From positions 1 through 35,950 of the forward strand of contig SXLG01000097.1 of assembly GCA_005777805.1 (NCBI GenBank): a stretch of 35,950 nucleotides of DNA, read 5' to 3'. This DNA is from Pseudomonadota bacterium. GTDB lineage: Bacteria; Desulfobacterota; Binatia; UBA12015. This document shows positions 23,240 through 31,756 of this stretch, one piece after another. The translations under genes were made by a program, and so were the position numbers. The notes under the pieces are model-generated. The model saw nothing but the letters and a program-made list of their open reading frames with translations, was not told the DNA's origin and made no database searches. Position 1 is the first letter of the stretch. Each line of letters opens with the position of its first letter.

Positions 23240-23797
23240 ATGTCGAACCCTGCAGGCCCCCCGCCCTCGCTCGCCGGCACGCCCGAGCGCTTGCGCCGCC
23301 GACCGCTCGACCTGGGACTCGCCCTGCTTCTCCTCGCTCAGTCCGCAGCCGGCCTGCTGGTCGATGCCCTGCCGCAGCTCGGGCTACCCGTTGCCACGGT
23401 CGAGGCGGCACTGCACGCGCACTACGGCGCGGCCGATCCGATGTTCATGGATCCGCCCGCTTTCTTCTTCGTCGCGATCCTGTGGTCGGGCTTCGTCTCG
23501 ACACCGCTCTGCGCCTGGTTCGCGCTTGGCCTTGTGCGCGGCAGCAACAAGATTCGCATTCCGGTCCTGATGTGGGCACCCGCCACTGCGCTGGCAACAG
23601 CGATGGTCCTCGCCGAGGAAGTCCTCTCCACCGTGCCCGCCTGGCGCTCGCCCGCGCCGCTTTCGGTGGTCGGTCAATCCCTGTCCTGGCTGGTCGTGCC
23701 ACTGCTGGTCGCCTGGCGCGTGCGCCAGCCCTTCCCCTTCGGCGGCGGCCTGCCCGAGGCCGAACGCCTGCTCGCGCTGGCGCTCGGGGAGGATTGA
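23240..23797 (+). CDS. EXPERA-like four-helix membrane protein resembling TMEM97
   Basis: This 185-residue protein has four hydrophobic segments (about 24-48, 74-98, 107-128 and 147-165). Its pattern follows human TMEM97, the sigma-2 receptor of the EXPERA superfamily that also includes the sterol isomerase EBP. Aligned features are a first-helix Asp followed by 'ALP' (D42), then 'DPMFMDPPAFF' (D66) against the human 'DPLLQEPPAWF', then 'RGSNKIRIP' against 'KGSCKWIRTP', and a last helix ending in 'PF'. The two aspartates match those implicated in TMEM97 ligand binding. Bacterial roles are unknown; sterol or lipid binding is only an inference. A GTG at 23225 is an alternative start. Confidence 0.65.
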   Translation: MSNPAGPPPSLAGTPERLRRRPLDLGLALLLLAQSAAGLLVDALPQLGLPVATVEAALHAHYGAADPMFMDPPAFFFVAILWSGFVSTPLCAWFALGLVRGSNKIRIPVLMWAPATALATAMVLAEEVLSTVPAWRSPAPLSVVGQSLSWLVVPLLVAWRVRQPFPFGGGLPEAERLLALALGED

Positions 23798-23842
23798 CGC
23801 TCGCGAGCGCGCCCACGTCGCCCCGGCCGGGAGCCACGCTCC

Positions 23843-23859
23843 TGCGGGGCATGCCCGCA
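23843..23859. terminator. Hairpin between convergent genes
   Basis: TGCGGG pairs with CCCGCA across five bases between the EXPERA-like gene and the DHDPS-family gene, which converge. It is short and lacks a T-run, so it is a weak terminator candidate. Confidence 0.35.
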
Positions 23860-23889
23860 TCGATCACGTCGCCGCCGCCACGCTCCACC

Positions 23890-24855
23890 TCAGGGCCGAT
23901 CGACCGGCAGCACGCCAAGCCCGGTGGCGATCTCGCGCAGGACCGCCACATCCGAATCGGGCCGGCGCGGTGCAGCGACGGGAGTGGCGTCGTTCGTCAG
24001 CCAGCCTCGCAATCTCAAAAACTGAGCTGCGCTGTGGCGATAGGCCGGGACAGGGGAGCGGAAGGTAAAGGCGCCGAGGTACTGCAAACGATCGTTGAGC
24101 TCGAAGAAGCCGGCGTCACCGCGTGCCCACAGGCCGTCGCGACGCGCGAAGAGATCGGGCGCAAAGGTCGAGAGGCCGAGAAGGTAGTCGCTGCCCCACA
24201 TCACCATATCGATCGCGAGGTCGTTCCCGCTGTAGAGACGAAAATCAGGGCGCCGGGCGTCGCGCAGCGAGAGACGCCGCCATTCGTCTTCCCGCCGCAG
24301 CGAGGAATGCTTCGCGCCGACGCACTCGGGGATGTCCATCAGCCCGGCGAAGGTCTCGAGTTGGTAGATCCGGCCAAAGGGCACGAACATCTCGCCGAGT
24401 TCGAAGAAGAGGAAACGCCCGCCGTGGCGACCGAGCGCGCGATGCGCCTCGACCACCTCGGCTTCATCAAGCGCCCGCAAGCCGTGGCAGGGAAAGACCA
24501 CCGGGAGGCCGCCACGCCGGGCGATGCTCGCCATCGCCGCGAGTGTCGCGCCGGGGTCGAAGCCATCACCGGGCCGGTCGGCGACAAAAGCCCCGGCGAT
24601 GAAATCGGGGCCGCAGAGGTCGCGAGCGGTGTCGAGCACGCGCTCGCGGGTCGCCGGCTCGAGGAGCTGGACGTAGCCCGTGTCCATGTTCAGTGCCGGG
24701 ATGAGGCCGGCGGCACGGGTGCGCGCCAGGTGAGCCGCGAAGGCTCGCCAGTCGACGGCGCCCCCGTCCCGGAAGGGCAGCAGGACGGCCGAGGCACCGT
24801 GGATCCGGCGCCGCGGGCGCAGGGGCGGAATGTCGGAAGCCGACTCGAAGTCCAT
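23890..24855 (-). CDS. Dihydrodipicolinate synthase/N-acetylneuraminate lyase family protein
   Basis: This 321-residue TIM-barrel class I aldolase-like protein has the Schiff-base lysine as K182 in 'CVGAKHSSL' and the early block 'GASAVLLPFRDGGAVDWRAF', where DHDPS relatives read G-x-x-x-x-x-TPF. The usual catalytic Tyr of a YN-P motif is not evident; that segment reads 'FFELGEMFVPFG'. It is therefore probably not a true lysine-biosynthesis DHDPS but a lyase or hydratase of another keto-acid substrate. GGAGG eleven bases upstream favours the ATG at 24855; a GTG at 24867 is too close to it. It is divergent from the aldehyde dehydrogenase gene. Confidence 0.8.
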   Translation of the reverse strand: MDFESASDIPPLRPRRRIHGASAVLLPFRDGGAVDWRAFAAHLARTRAAGLIPALNMDTGYVQLLEPATRERVLDTARDLCGPDFIAGAFVADRPGDGFDPGATLAAMASIARRGGLPVVFPCHGLRALDEAEVVEAHRALGRHGGRFLFFELGEMFVPFGRIYQLETFAGLMDIPECVGAKHSSLRREDEWRRLSLRDARRPDFRLYSGNDLAIDMVMWGSDYLLGLSTFAPDLFARRDGLWARGDAGFFELNDRLQYLGAFTFRSPVPAYRHSAAQFLRLRGWLTNDATPVAAPRRPDSDVAVLREIATGLGVLPVDRP

Positions 24856-24958
24856 GGCGTGCGTCACCTCCGGGCGTGGGATAGGGACGGATACACGATC
24901 CAGCTTCGTCCGGCCGCTGCGGGATGGAGCGAGACCCGCTGCAACAAGGAGATTCCCG

Positions 24959-26371
24959 ATGGGCGCAGGAGTTCAGCTCGCTCCGGTTCCTCACACCGAC
25001 CTCTCGCGCATCCCGGACCTGGTGGCCGGGCTCAGGCAAGCGTTCGACGGTGGTCGGACCCGACCGATCGCCTGGCGCCGCGAGCAACTCGCGCGCCTGC
25101 GGGCGCTCTTGACCGAGAACACCGACCGTCTCCTGGCCGCGCTCCAGGCCGACCTCGGCAAGCCCGAACTCGAGGCGCGGACCACCGACATCGCGGTCGT
25201 GGTGCAGGAACTCGACCACGTCGCCGCCAACCTCGAACGCTGGGCACGGCCCGAACCCGCAGCAACTCCGCTCACCCAGAAACCGGGCAGCTCGCGCGTC
25301 CTGCGCGAACCGCTCGGCGTCGTGCTCGTGATCTCGCCGTGGAACTATCCGGTGCAACTCCTGCTGAGCCCGCTCGTCGGCTCGATCGCCGCGGGCAACA
25401 CCACCCTGCTCAAGCCCTCCGAACTCACCGAGACGGTGTCCTCGGCTCTGGCCGAGCTCATCCCGCAGTACCTCGACCCGACGTGCACCACGCTCGTCGA
25501 AGGCGGGGTCGAGGAGACCCAGGCGCTGCTCGCCGAGCGCTTCGACCACATCTTCTACACCGGCAACGGTGCCGTCGCGCGCATCGTGATGCGTGCAGCG
25601 GCCGAACATCTGACCCCCGTGACGCTCGAACTCGGCGGCAAGAGCCCGTGCATCGTCGCCAAGGACGCCAATCTCGACGTGGCCGCGCGCCGCATCGCCT
25701 GGGGCAAGTGGCTCAACGCCGGCCAGACCTGCGTCGCTCCGGATTATGTACTGGTCGAGGAAGGAGTCGAGGAGGCTTTTCTCGAGAAGCTCCGCGCCAC
25801 GATCCGGGAGTTCTACGGTGACGACCCGCAGAAGACCGACGATCTGGGCCGCATCGTCAATGGCCGCCATCACGCGCGCCTCCTCGGCCTGCTGGAGGGC
25901 CAGCCGATCTGGCACGGTGGCCGCTCCGACGCCGCCCAGCGCTACATCGAGCCGACGATCGTGCGCAACCCGCGACCCGAGTCGAAGCTGATGCAGGAGG
26001 AGATCTTCGGCCCCATCCTGCCGGTGCTGACCGTGCCGAGCATCGACGCCGCGATCGACTTCGTGAACAAGCGCGAGAAGCCGCTCGCCCTCTACGTTTT
26101 CTCGTCATCCGAGAGCACCTCGGAGGCCGTTCTGACCCGCACCAGCTCGGGCGGCGCCTGCGTCAATGCGACCATATGGCAGGTCGCCAACCCCCACCTG
26201 CCCTTCGGCGGCGTCGGCCCGAGCGGCATGGGGAGCTACCATGGACGCGGCACCTTCGAGACGTTGAGCCACCACAAGGCGGTGGTCTCGAAGACGACCT
26301 GGGTCGACCCAAAGATCGCCTACCCGCCCTACACCTCGTTCAAGAAGGCGATCGTGCGCAAGGTGATGTGA
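24959..26371 (+). CDS. Class 3-type aldehyde dehydrogenase
   Basis: This 470-residue NAD(P)-dependent enzyme oxidises aldehydes to acids. Residues seen are N129 in 'SPWNYP', K152 in 'LLKPSE', general base E224 in 'VTLELGGKSP' and nucleophile C258 in 'NAGQTCVAPDYVLV'. 'EEIFGPILPVL' and 'PFGGVGPSGMGSYHG' are also present. Length, 'SPWNYPVQL' and 'YHGRGTFETLSHHK' point to the ALDH3 class, which includes fatty-aldehyde dehydrogenases and coniferyl-aldehyde dehydrogenases. The C-terminus 'PPYTSFKK' is typical. AAGGAG seven bases upstream sets the start. Its stop overlaps the GTG start of the next gene. It could oxidise a long-chain aldehyde from the S1P-lyase-like enzyme, though that gene is 18 kb away. 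Confidence 0.93.
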   Translation: MGAGVQLAPVPHTDLSRIPDLVAGLRQAFDGGRTRPIAWRREQLARLRALLTENTDRLLAALQADLGKPELEARTTDIAVVVQELDHVAANLERWARPEPAATPLTQKPGSSRVLREPLGVVLVISPWNYPVQLLLSPLVGSIAAGNTTLLKPSELTETVSSALAELIPQYLDPTCTTLVEGGVEETQALLAERFDHIFYTGNGAVARIVMRAAAEHLTPVTLELGGKSPCIVAKDANLDVAARRIAWGKWLNAGQTCVAPDYVLVEEGVEEAFLEKLRATIREFYGDDPQKTDDLGRIVNGRHHARLLGLLEGQPIWHGGRSDAAQRYIEPTIVRNPRPESKLMQEEIFGPILPVLTVPSIDAAIDFVNKREKPLALYVFSSSESTSEAVLTRTSSGGACVNATIWQVANPHLPFGGVGPSGMGSYHGRGTFETLSHHKAVVSKTTWVDPKIAYPPYTSFKKAIVRKVM

Positions 26372-27009
26372 CTACGACGGGCAGCAACGGGCGAAGGACC
26401 TGGCCGCGAGCCCCGTCGCGGTCTGCCCTGGCCCTGATCCTGCTCGCGGCATCTCTCGGCACTGGGGCCGCGCTGCACGCCCCTACGCCGCCCATTCTCA
26501 TCGTTGACCGTGGCGGACTGGCCGCGATGGCCGGCCCCACCGCCGGAGCGCGCGTGCTGTGGGCGGTGCGCGCGCTGATCCGCGACCATCCCGATGTCTT
26601 CTCCCAGCCGCCGCCCGTCGACATCCACATCGGTCGAGCCGACCCCAATCCACATCGGCTCGGAGCGAGCTTCTCGTACGGCGGGGCCGAACTCTACGGC
26701 ACCCGCGTCATGGTCTGGATCGAACGAGGCGCCCTCGTCGGTCCGTTTGGGCTCAACGACGCCGAGCTCCGGTCGTTCCTCGGGCACGAGCTGCTGCACG
26801 CCTACCAGTATCGCTTCGGCCCCTACGAACCGAGCACGCCGGAGTTCTTCCGGCGCGAGATCGAGGCGTATCGCTGGGAACTCGACCACATGTCGCAGGC
26901 GGTGCGCCCGTTCTACCGCGGCGAGGCCGAACTCCAGCTTGAGCTCTTCGAGAGCCTGCTCGAGACAGCCCACGAGCCGCCGCCACCCGAGACCGGCGGA
27001 GGCTATTGA
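26368..27009 (+). CDS. Exported HELLH-motif protein, putative zinc peptidase
   Basis: This 213-residue protein starts with GTG overlapping the preceding stop (GTGA), with AAGG upstream. Residues 1-38 form a basic, hydrophobic, signal-peptide-like segment. The motif 'FLGHELLHAYQYRFG' (HELLH at 140-144) is a gluzincin-type HExxH, and 'RREIEAYRWELDH' about 25 residues later could supply the third zinc ligand through a Glu. I do not recognise a named family. It would act outside the cytoplasm. Tight coupling to the aldehyde dehydrogenase gene is unusual for a protease and may reflect simple operon packing. Confidence 0.72.
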   Translation: MTTTGSNGRRTWPRAPSRSALALILLAASLGTGAALHAPTPPILIVDRGGLAAMAGPTAGARVLWAVRALIRDHPDVFSQPPPVDIHIGRADPNPHRLGASFSYGGAELYGTRVMVWIERGALVGPFGLNDAELRSFLGHELLHAYQYRFGPYEPSTPEFFRREIEAYRWELDHMSQAVRPFYRGEAELQLELFESLLETAHEPPPPETGGGY

Positions 27010-27040
27010 CCGGCGGGAGGCACCGGGGCAAGATCCCCGC

Positions 27041-27610
27041 ATGAGCTTGCACCATCTCGCGCTCGCGACCCGCGATACCGCCGACACCCACGCTTTCTAT
27101 TCGGGCGTAATGGGCTTCCATCTCGCACGGGTCGAGGTCACCCCGACTCCGGCCGGCGGCTGGGCCAAGCACCTTTTTTACGAAATGCCTGGTGGCGGCA
27201 TGATCGCGTTCTGGGAACTCCACGACGCGACTCTCCCGACCGACTTCCCGACCGCGCTCTCGGAGGGTCTCGGCCTGCCCCCCTGGGTCAATCACATCGC
27301 GTTCACCGCGACCGACCTTGACGATCTCGCGCGGCGGCGCGATGCCTGGCTCGAGGCCGACCTCGAGGTGCTCGAAATCGACCACGACTGGTGCCGCTCG
27401 GTCTACACCCGCGATCCGGGGGGCACGCTGGTCGAGTTCTGCGTGACCACCCGCGCCCTCGACAAAGACGATGCCGCCGCTGCCGCGCGCCTGCTGGCGG
27501 ACCCCGCTCCCGCCATCAGCAAGATCGAGGTCGTGCCGATCCTGCACCGGCGCGGCAAGGTGCCCCTGCCGCTGGGTCCGGCCGCCGACACCTGGTCGCG
27601 CACGGGCTGA
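27041..27610 (+). CDS. VOC (glyoxalase/dioxygenase-fold) family protein
   Basis: This 189-residue protein has a vicinal-oxygen-chelate fold with paired beta-alpha-beta-beta-beta modules. Likely metal ligands are His in 'LHHLALATRD' at the N-terminus, His in 'VNHIAFTATD' midway, and Glu in 'GTLVEFCVTT' near residue 140, arranged as in extradiol dioxygenases and related enzymes. The C-terminal 40 residues extend beyond the core. It starts 31 bases after the HELLH gene and probably belongs to the same transcript. A GGGAGG box is too distant to be convincing. The substrate is unknown; glyoxalase, dioxygenase or isomerase roles are all possible. Confidence 0.85.
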   Translation: MSLHHLALATRDTADTHAFYSGVMGFHLARVEVTPTPAGGWAKHLFYEMPGGGMIAFWELHDATLPTDFPTALSEGLGLPPWVNHIAFTATDLDDLARRRDAWLEADLEVLEIDHDWCRSVYTRDPGGTLVEFCVTTRALDKDDAAAAARLLADPAPAISKIEVVPILHRRGKVPLPLGPAADTWSRTG

Positions 27611-27682
27611 CCCTCACACAGCACGGCGCGGGGCAGACACGCGCCACGGCGCCCGATGCGCCGACCCCGTGCCCGCCGGCCC

Positions 27683-28543
27683 TCACGCACCCCGCGCCGC
27701 GATCGCTCGCTCGAGCCGGTCCCACTCGGCGAGGTACCCCGCCAGATGCGCGCGGGCCGGGGTCCGGCTCTCGCCCTCGACCAGGTCGCGCACGCGGCGG
27801 CGCTCATCGGCATAGCGGTCAGCATCAAAGTAGCCGCCAAAATGCGCCATCCGGAGCCAGAGCAGATACGTCGTCAGGGCGTCGTGTTCGTTGTAGGCGA
27901 CGATGCGGGCATGATTGCCGGCGAGCCAGAGATCGACGACCTGGTGGCCATCGACATCCATCTTGCCCGGAATACCGCATTGCACGACCATCTCGTGGAG
28001 GGAGGGCGTGGTCGGACCGAAATCGCCGAGGATCCGCTTCAGGTCGATGTTGTGGCCGCTCTCGCGGGCGAAGTAGTCGACCCCCTCCCAGGGCTTGTTG
28101 GGGCGCTGCGCAAAAGCTCTCTGGTCGAGACCAAGAATGATGGCGCGCTGGACGAGGATGCGCAGGTCGGCGCTCTGCGAATTGTAGCCAACGAGCTGAG
28201 GCCGGGTCTTGCCGACCCGCGTCAAGAAACGGCCGACGATCTGCGCCTCGTCGCGCTGGGTCGGGTCGTCGACCTCCCTAGGCCAGGACTCCAGCTGGAG
28301 ATCGACGGCTCCGGCCTCCCGCTCTTGTCGCACCACGGCGGAGATCGACACCAGTCGGCAGAGGTTCGTCTTCAGGTAGGGCCGCGGCTTCTGCGCGCTG
28401 GCGCCGCCTTCCTGCCACATGCGCTCCATGACCTTGAGCGGCGGGAGATCGTCGCCGAGCTTGTAGACCAGACGCCCCGCGAGGGGGTCGGGCACCCACT
28501 CGCAATCAAAGGCCCACACCTGGCGTTCGACCGATTTGAACAT
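27683..28543 (-). CDS. Predicted 3'-5' exonuclease, PolB-like DEDDy family
   Basis: This 286-residue protein fits the predicted 3'-5' exonuclease family related to the PolB proofreading domain (PF10108). The DEDDy acidic residues are visible: D13 and E15 in 'AFDCEWVPD', D126 in 'VGYNSQSADLRIL', and Y217/D221 in 'AYNEHDALTTYLLWL'. A further conserved Asp lies near 'HNIDLKRILGDFG'. No polymerase domain is attached. It probably trims single-stranded DNA or RNA ends in the cytoplasm. GAGG four bases upstream supports the ATG at 28543. It is divergent from otsB. Confidence 0.88.
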   Translation of the reverse strand: MFKSVERQVWAFDCEWVPDPLAGRLVYKLGDDLPPLKVMERMWQEGGASAQKPRPYLKTNLCRLVSISAVVRQEREAGAVDLQLESWPREVDDPTQRDEAQIVGRFLTRVGKTRPQLVGYNSQSADLRILVQRAIILGLDQRAFAQRPNKPWEGVDYFARESGHNIDLKRILGDFGPTTPSLHEMVVQCGIPGKMDVDGHQVVDLWLAGNHARIVAYNEHDALTTYLLWLRMAHFGGYFDADRYADERRRVRDLVEGESRTPARAHLAGYLAEWDRLERAIAARGA

Positions 28544-28764
28544 GCCCCCTCGATGCCGGAGCCAATGCCCGCCGTAAAGGGGCCCCTGCCGCGCCGTCCG
28601 GGGCGCCCGCCACGAACGAGGGGCACCATGATCTCGAACACCTGCCGGGCAAGCCGGGGCAAACATCATCTGCGGCCATGGCAGCACCAGCCCGTGTGGC
28701 GGCGGGACTGCGGGTGCCGCGGCGGCTGAAACACCCGCCCCGAGCTGCCAGACTGCCCGCGTCG

Positions 28765-29568
28765 ATGTCTCGCTCGCGGCAGCTTCCCTCGGCCCTCACC
28801 CAAGTCGTCGAGATCGCCCGGCGGGCGCCGCTCGCCCTCTTCCTCGACTTCGACGGCACGCTGAGCCCCATTGCCGCACGGCCCGAAGACGCCGTTCTCG
28901 CGCCAGCGATGCGCGAGCGTGTGGCCCGGCTCAACGGGCTCTGTCCGGTGGCGGTGGTGAGCGGCCGCGATCGCGTCGACCTCGCGACGCGGGTGAACCT
29001 TCCCAGCCTGATCTTCGCCGGCAGCCATGGCCTCGACATCGCCGGGCCGCCGGGGAGTGGCATCGCACTCGTCAAAGGCGAAGAGACGAGACCCGCGCTC
29101 GAGCGTGCCGAGGAAGCACTGCGGATCGCGCTGGCCGGACGGCCCGGCGTGCTCGTCGAGCGCAAACGTCTCGGGATCGCCGCCCATTTCCGCCAGGCCG
29201 GGTCGCTTGACGATCCCGGCGCCGTGGCCTGCGCGATCGACGACGTACTGTGCCACGAGCCGCTGCTCGAGCGTGGCGCGGGCAAACTGGTGCTCGAGCT
29301 CCGACCGCGAGTGGAATGGGACAAGGGTCGAGCCGTGCGCTGGCTGCTCGAGCGCCTGACGCCGGCCAGGACGGGGATCTATCTCGGCGACGACCTGACC
29401 GACGAGACCGCCTTTCGCGCGCTGCGCGACCGCGAGATCGGCATCCACGTCGGACGCGACGAGGTCGAGACCGCGGCGACGCTCCGGCTCGACGACCCCG
29501 AGGACGTCGCACGCTTCCTCGAGAGCCTCCATGCTGCTCTATCGTCGAACCGGGAACCGAGGCCGTGA
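28765..29568 (+). CDS. otsB: Trehalose-6-phosphate phosphatase
   Basis: This 267-residue HAD-superfamily phosphatase removes phosphate from trehalose-6-phosphate. Motif I is 'LFLDFDGTLSPIA' (D28 nucleophile, D30), motif II lies in 'VAVVSGRDR', then come 'FAGSHGLDI' and 'VEWDKGRAVRWLLERL' (motif III lysine), with motif IV 'YLGDDLTDETAF'. All match OtsB. No otsA is present in the window. The start at 28765 lies just before conserved sequence but has no good ribosome-binding site; an ATG at 28678 would add a basic tail. Its stop overlaps the GTG of the next gene (GTGA), so the two are likely coupled. Confidence 0.93.
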   Translation: MSRSRQLPSALTQVVEIARRAPLALFLDFDGTLSPIAARPEDAVLAPAMRERVARLNGLCPVAVVSGRDRVDLATRVNLPSLIFAGSHGLDIAGPPGSGIALVKGEETRPALERAEEALRIALAGRPGVLVERKRLGIAAHFRQAGSLDDPGAVACAIDDVLCHEPLLERGAGKLVLELRPRVEWDKGRAVRWLLERLTPARTGIYLGDDLTDETAFRALRDREIGIHVGRDEVETAATLRLDDPEDVARFLESLHAALSSNREPRP

Positions 29569-30575
29569 AGTCGCGCACCATCCACCTGAAACCGGCGCGC
29601 TACTTCCCGGTCGAAGCACGAGCGTTGCGATTGGCCGCCGGCCTGTCGCGGCTCGGCACCGACTTCGGCAACGGCGCGCGCGATAGCCAATTCTTTCAGC
29701 TCGACGACGAGCAGGACCGCTACAGGACACAACGCCTCGCCGCACCACCCCAGCGCCACCTCCTGCTGGCACGAAGTGCCGCGGACCTCGAGATCCACGG
29801 CGCAATCCTGGACTGGATGGCCGGGACGATCGAAACCGAGCACGGCATCGCCATCGATCTTGCCGCGGCCGCGGCTGCGGCGCCGATGGAATCCGCCGGG
29901 GCCGGTAGCGTGCGCTCGGCGGGCGGGCTCTGCCTGTCGATCGAGGCCCCCGCGCACGTCAGCGCAAGGCCGGCGAGCCCTACCACGCAGACCCGCGACT
30001 GCGGCGTCGCCGACGTCGCCGCCGGCTACGCCACGGTCGCCCTCGCCATCCAGGAAGACTTCGCCATCCTCCGGCGCGAGGGCGAGCGCGAGACGACGCT
30101 GGCCCTCTTCGTCTCCTTCCCGAGCGCGTGGCGTCCCGAGCGTCTGCTCGGCGCCGATTTCGCCGCCCTGCACGCACCGGTGCCCGGTTTCCCCGGCACC
30201 CGTGCGGCAGGATCGTCAATGGTCGCGGCGATGGTCGAGCGCGGCCCCTACACACGTTTCGTGTGGTCGGTGCATCCCGACGACGAACTCGATCACCACC
30301 CCGAAGAGGGCCGTCGCTGCGCGTGGGACGACGCCCGGGCGCTTTGGCTCCGGGTCGAGCGTCAGGTCCTCGTACCCTTTGCCACGCTCGACGCGTCACT
30401 CTTCCTGATCCGCACCTACCTCTACCGCCACGACACGCTTGCCCCCGAACAGCGGGCCGTGCTCGCGGCGGCGATCCGGGCCACGCAAGGAAGCGTGCGT
30501 GTCTACAAGGGCTTCGACGCGCGCGCGCTGGCGTTCCTGCAGAGCTCACGCACGCAATCGCCGCCGGCGCTCTAA
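29565..30575 (+). CDS. Heme-dependent oxidative N-demethylase-like protein (DUF3445)
   Basis: This 336-residue protein fits the DUF3445 / heme-dependent oxidative N-demethylase family (PF11927), whose known members remove methyl groups from amines using a heme centre with PAS-like fold. Family landmarks are 'LALFVSFPSAWRPERLLG', 'HAPVPGFPG', 'RFVWSVHPDDELDHHPEEG' and 'LRVERQVLVPFATLDASLF', followed by 'LIRTYLYRHDTLAP'. The GTG start overlaps the otsB stop; GAGG lies just upstream. Pairing with otsB has no obvious metabolic reason. Heme binding and amine substrate are inferred from the family only. Confidence 0.82.
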   Translation: MKSRTIHLKPARYFPVEARALRLAAGLSRLGTDFGNGARDSQFFQLDDEQDRYRTQRLAAPPQRHLLLARSAADLEIHGAILDWMAGTIETEHGIAIDLAAAAAAAPMESAGAGSVRSAGGLCLSIEAPAHVSARPASPTTQTRDCGVADVAAGYATVALAIQEDFAILRREGERETTLALFVSFPSAWRPERLLGADFAALHAPVPGFPGTRAAGSSMVAAMVERGPYTRFVWSVHPDDELDHHPEEGRRCAWDDARALWLRVERQVLVPFATLDASLFLIRTYLYRHDTLAPEQRAVLAAAIRATQGSVRVYKGFDARALAFLQSSRTQSPPAL

Positions 30576-30686
30576 TTCAATTCACGACGCACCTGCGCTG
30601 GCCTACCCGCAGAACGGGCGCAGCGCAATCGCCACCAGGCGCGCGAATCCTCGGCACGACGCGCAGGCGTTGGCACCCCGCCCGAC

Positions 30687-31640
30687 CTAGCGAAGCGCGA
30701 CCAGGTAGAGGAGAAAGCTCTCGATCTGCTCGACGGGTTTGCCGGTCACGTCCTCGTATTCGCCCGTGCCCTCGCAGATCCCATCGCCGTCGCTGTCCTC
30801 TTCCTCGAGCTTCTCCCAGTAGACGCGAACGTCGCGGAAGCCGGCCTCGCGCAGGATTTCATTGAGCTCGGGCACGGTCCAGTGTCGCCAGTGGTAGGTG
30901 AAGGCGCGCGGCAGCTTCGAGCCATCCGCGAACCTGAAGTGGATGTGACAGACGATGTCGTGCGTGATCGGGTCGAAACTCTCCTGCTCCCAGACGTAGG
31001 TCCAGCGATCACATTTTCGTTTCTCGAGCAGGGGACGCATCGCGTCCTTGCCGCCAAAGACCTCGAGGAAGAGGGCTCCATCACGCCGGAGGCCTTCGCG
31101 CGCGCAGACGAAGTAGCTGCGTAGCGCGTCTCTGGTCTTGAAAACGCAGAAACTGAAGTTGTTGGCGGCCGTGATGTCCGCGCGTCCGCGAACGGGGTCG
31201 AGGACGTTCTGTTGGAGGAGGCGGAGTCGCCCGTCGAGTCGCCGATGATTGGGCTCGACGTTGTGCACGCGGCCCCAGTCAAGCGTCGGGCCATCCAGGT
31301 CCACCCCGAGCGCCGAACGCTCGCGCTTGCCGAGGCACCAGGTGACAGCGAGCTGTGCCGTGCCGCAGAAGTCCTCGCGCAGCACCAGCGGCTCGCGACC
31401 GCGCAGCTTGCGGAAGATCCTGCGGAACAGAACGCAATCGTCCTCGGGAGCTTGCACCGATTGCTCGTAGAGCTCGTGCAAATCGTAGCGCTGGGCCAGC
31501 GGGATTCGTTGACGCCCGCTGCCTCGGGCAGCCGTGCTCCGCTTCGCCGGCCGCGTGCTTGTCACCTTGCTTCGTTCGTTGCGCGCCCCTGCCACTGCCC
31601 CTCCCCGTCTGCCTGTGCCCCGCGCACGCAACGGAACCAT
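30687..31640 (-). CDS. Class I SAM-dependent methyltransferase
   Basis: This protein of up to 317 residues carries 'VLREDFCGTAQLAVTW' as a modified SAM-binding motif I, then 'GVDLDGPTLDWGR' (acidic residue after strand 2) and 'ADITAANNFSFCVF'. 'EVFGGKDAM' and 'FTYHWRHWTVPELNEILREAGF' are typical of late methyltransferase strands. It ends with an acidic segment 'EEEDSDGDGICEG'. The substrate is unknown. The true start may be a GTG at 31565, because residues before 'TSTRPAKRS' are Arg/Gly-rich and look non-coding; the ATG at 31640 gives the longest form. It is divergent from mlaA. Confidence 0.85.
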   Translation of the reverse strand: MVPLRARGTGRRGGAVAGARNERSKVTSTRPAKRSTAARGSGRQRIPLAQRYDLHELYEQSVQAPEDDCVLFRRIFRKLRGREPLVLREDFCGTAQLAVTWCLGKRERSALGVDLDGPTLDWGRVHNVEPNHRRLDGRLRLLQQNVLDPVRGRADITAANNFSFCVFKTRDALRSYFVCAREGLRRDGALFLEVFGGKDAMRPLLEKRKCDRWTYVWEQESFDPITHDIVCHIHFRFADGSKLPRAFTYHWRHWTVPELNEILREAGFRDVRVYWEKLEEEDSDGDGICEGTGEYEDVTGKPVEQIESFLLYLVALR

Positions 31641-31756
31641 CTCTCTGCCCCGCGCTGGCCAGCGGCTCCACTACCACGCGGGTATGACGCTCACAGGGGG
31701 TCGGACCGGTTCTGCGACGTGGCCCCACCGATCGTTACGACCAACGCCGGAAATGC

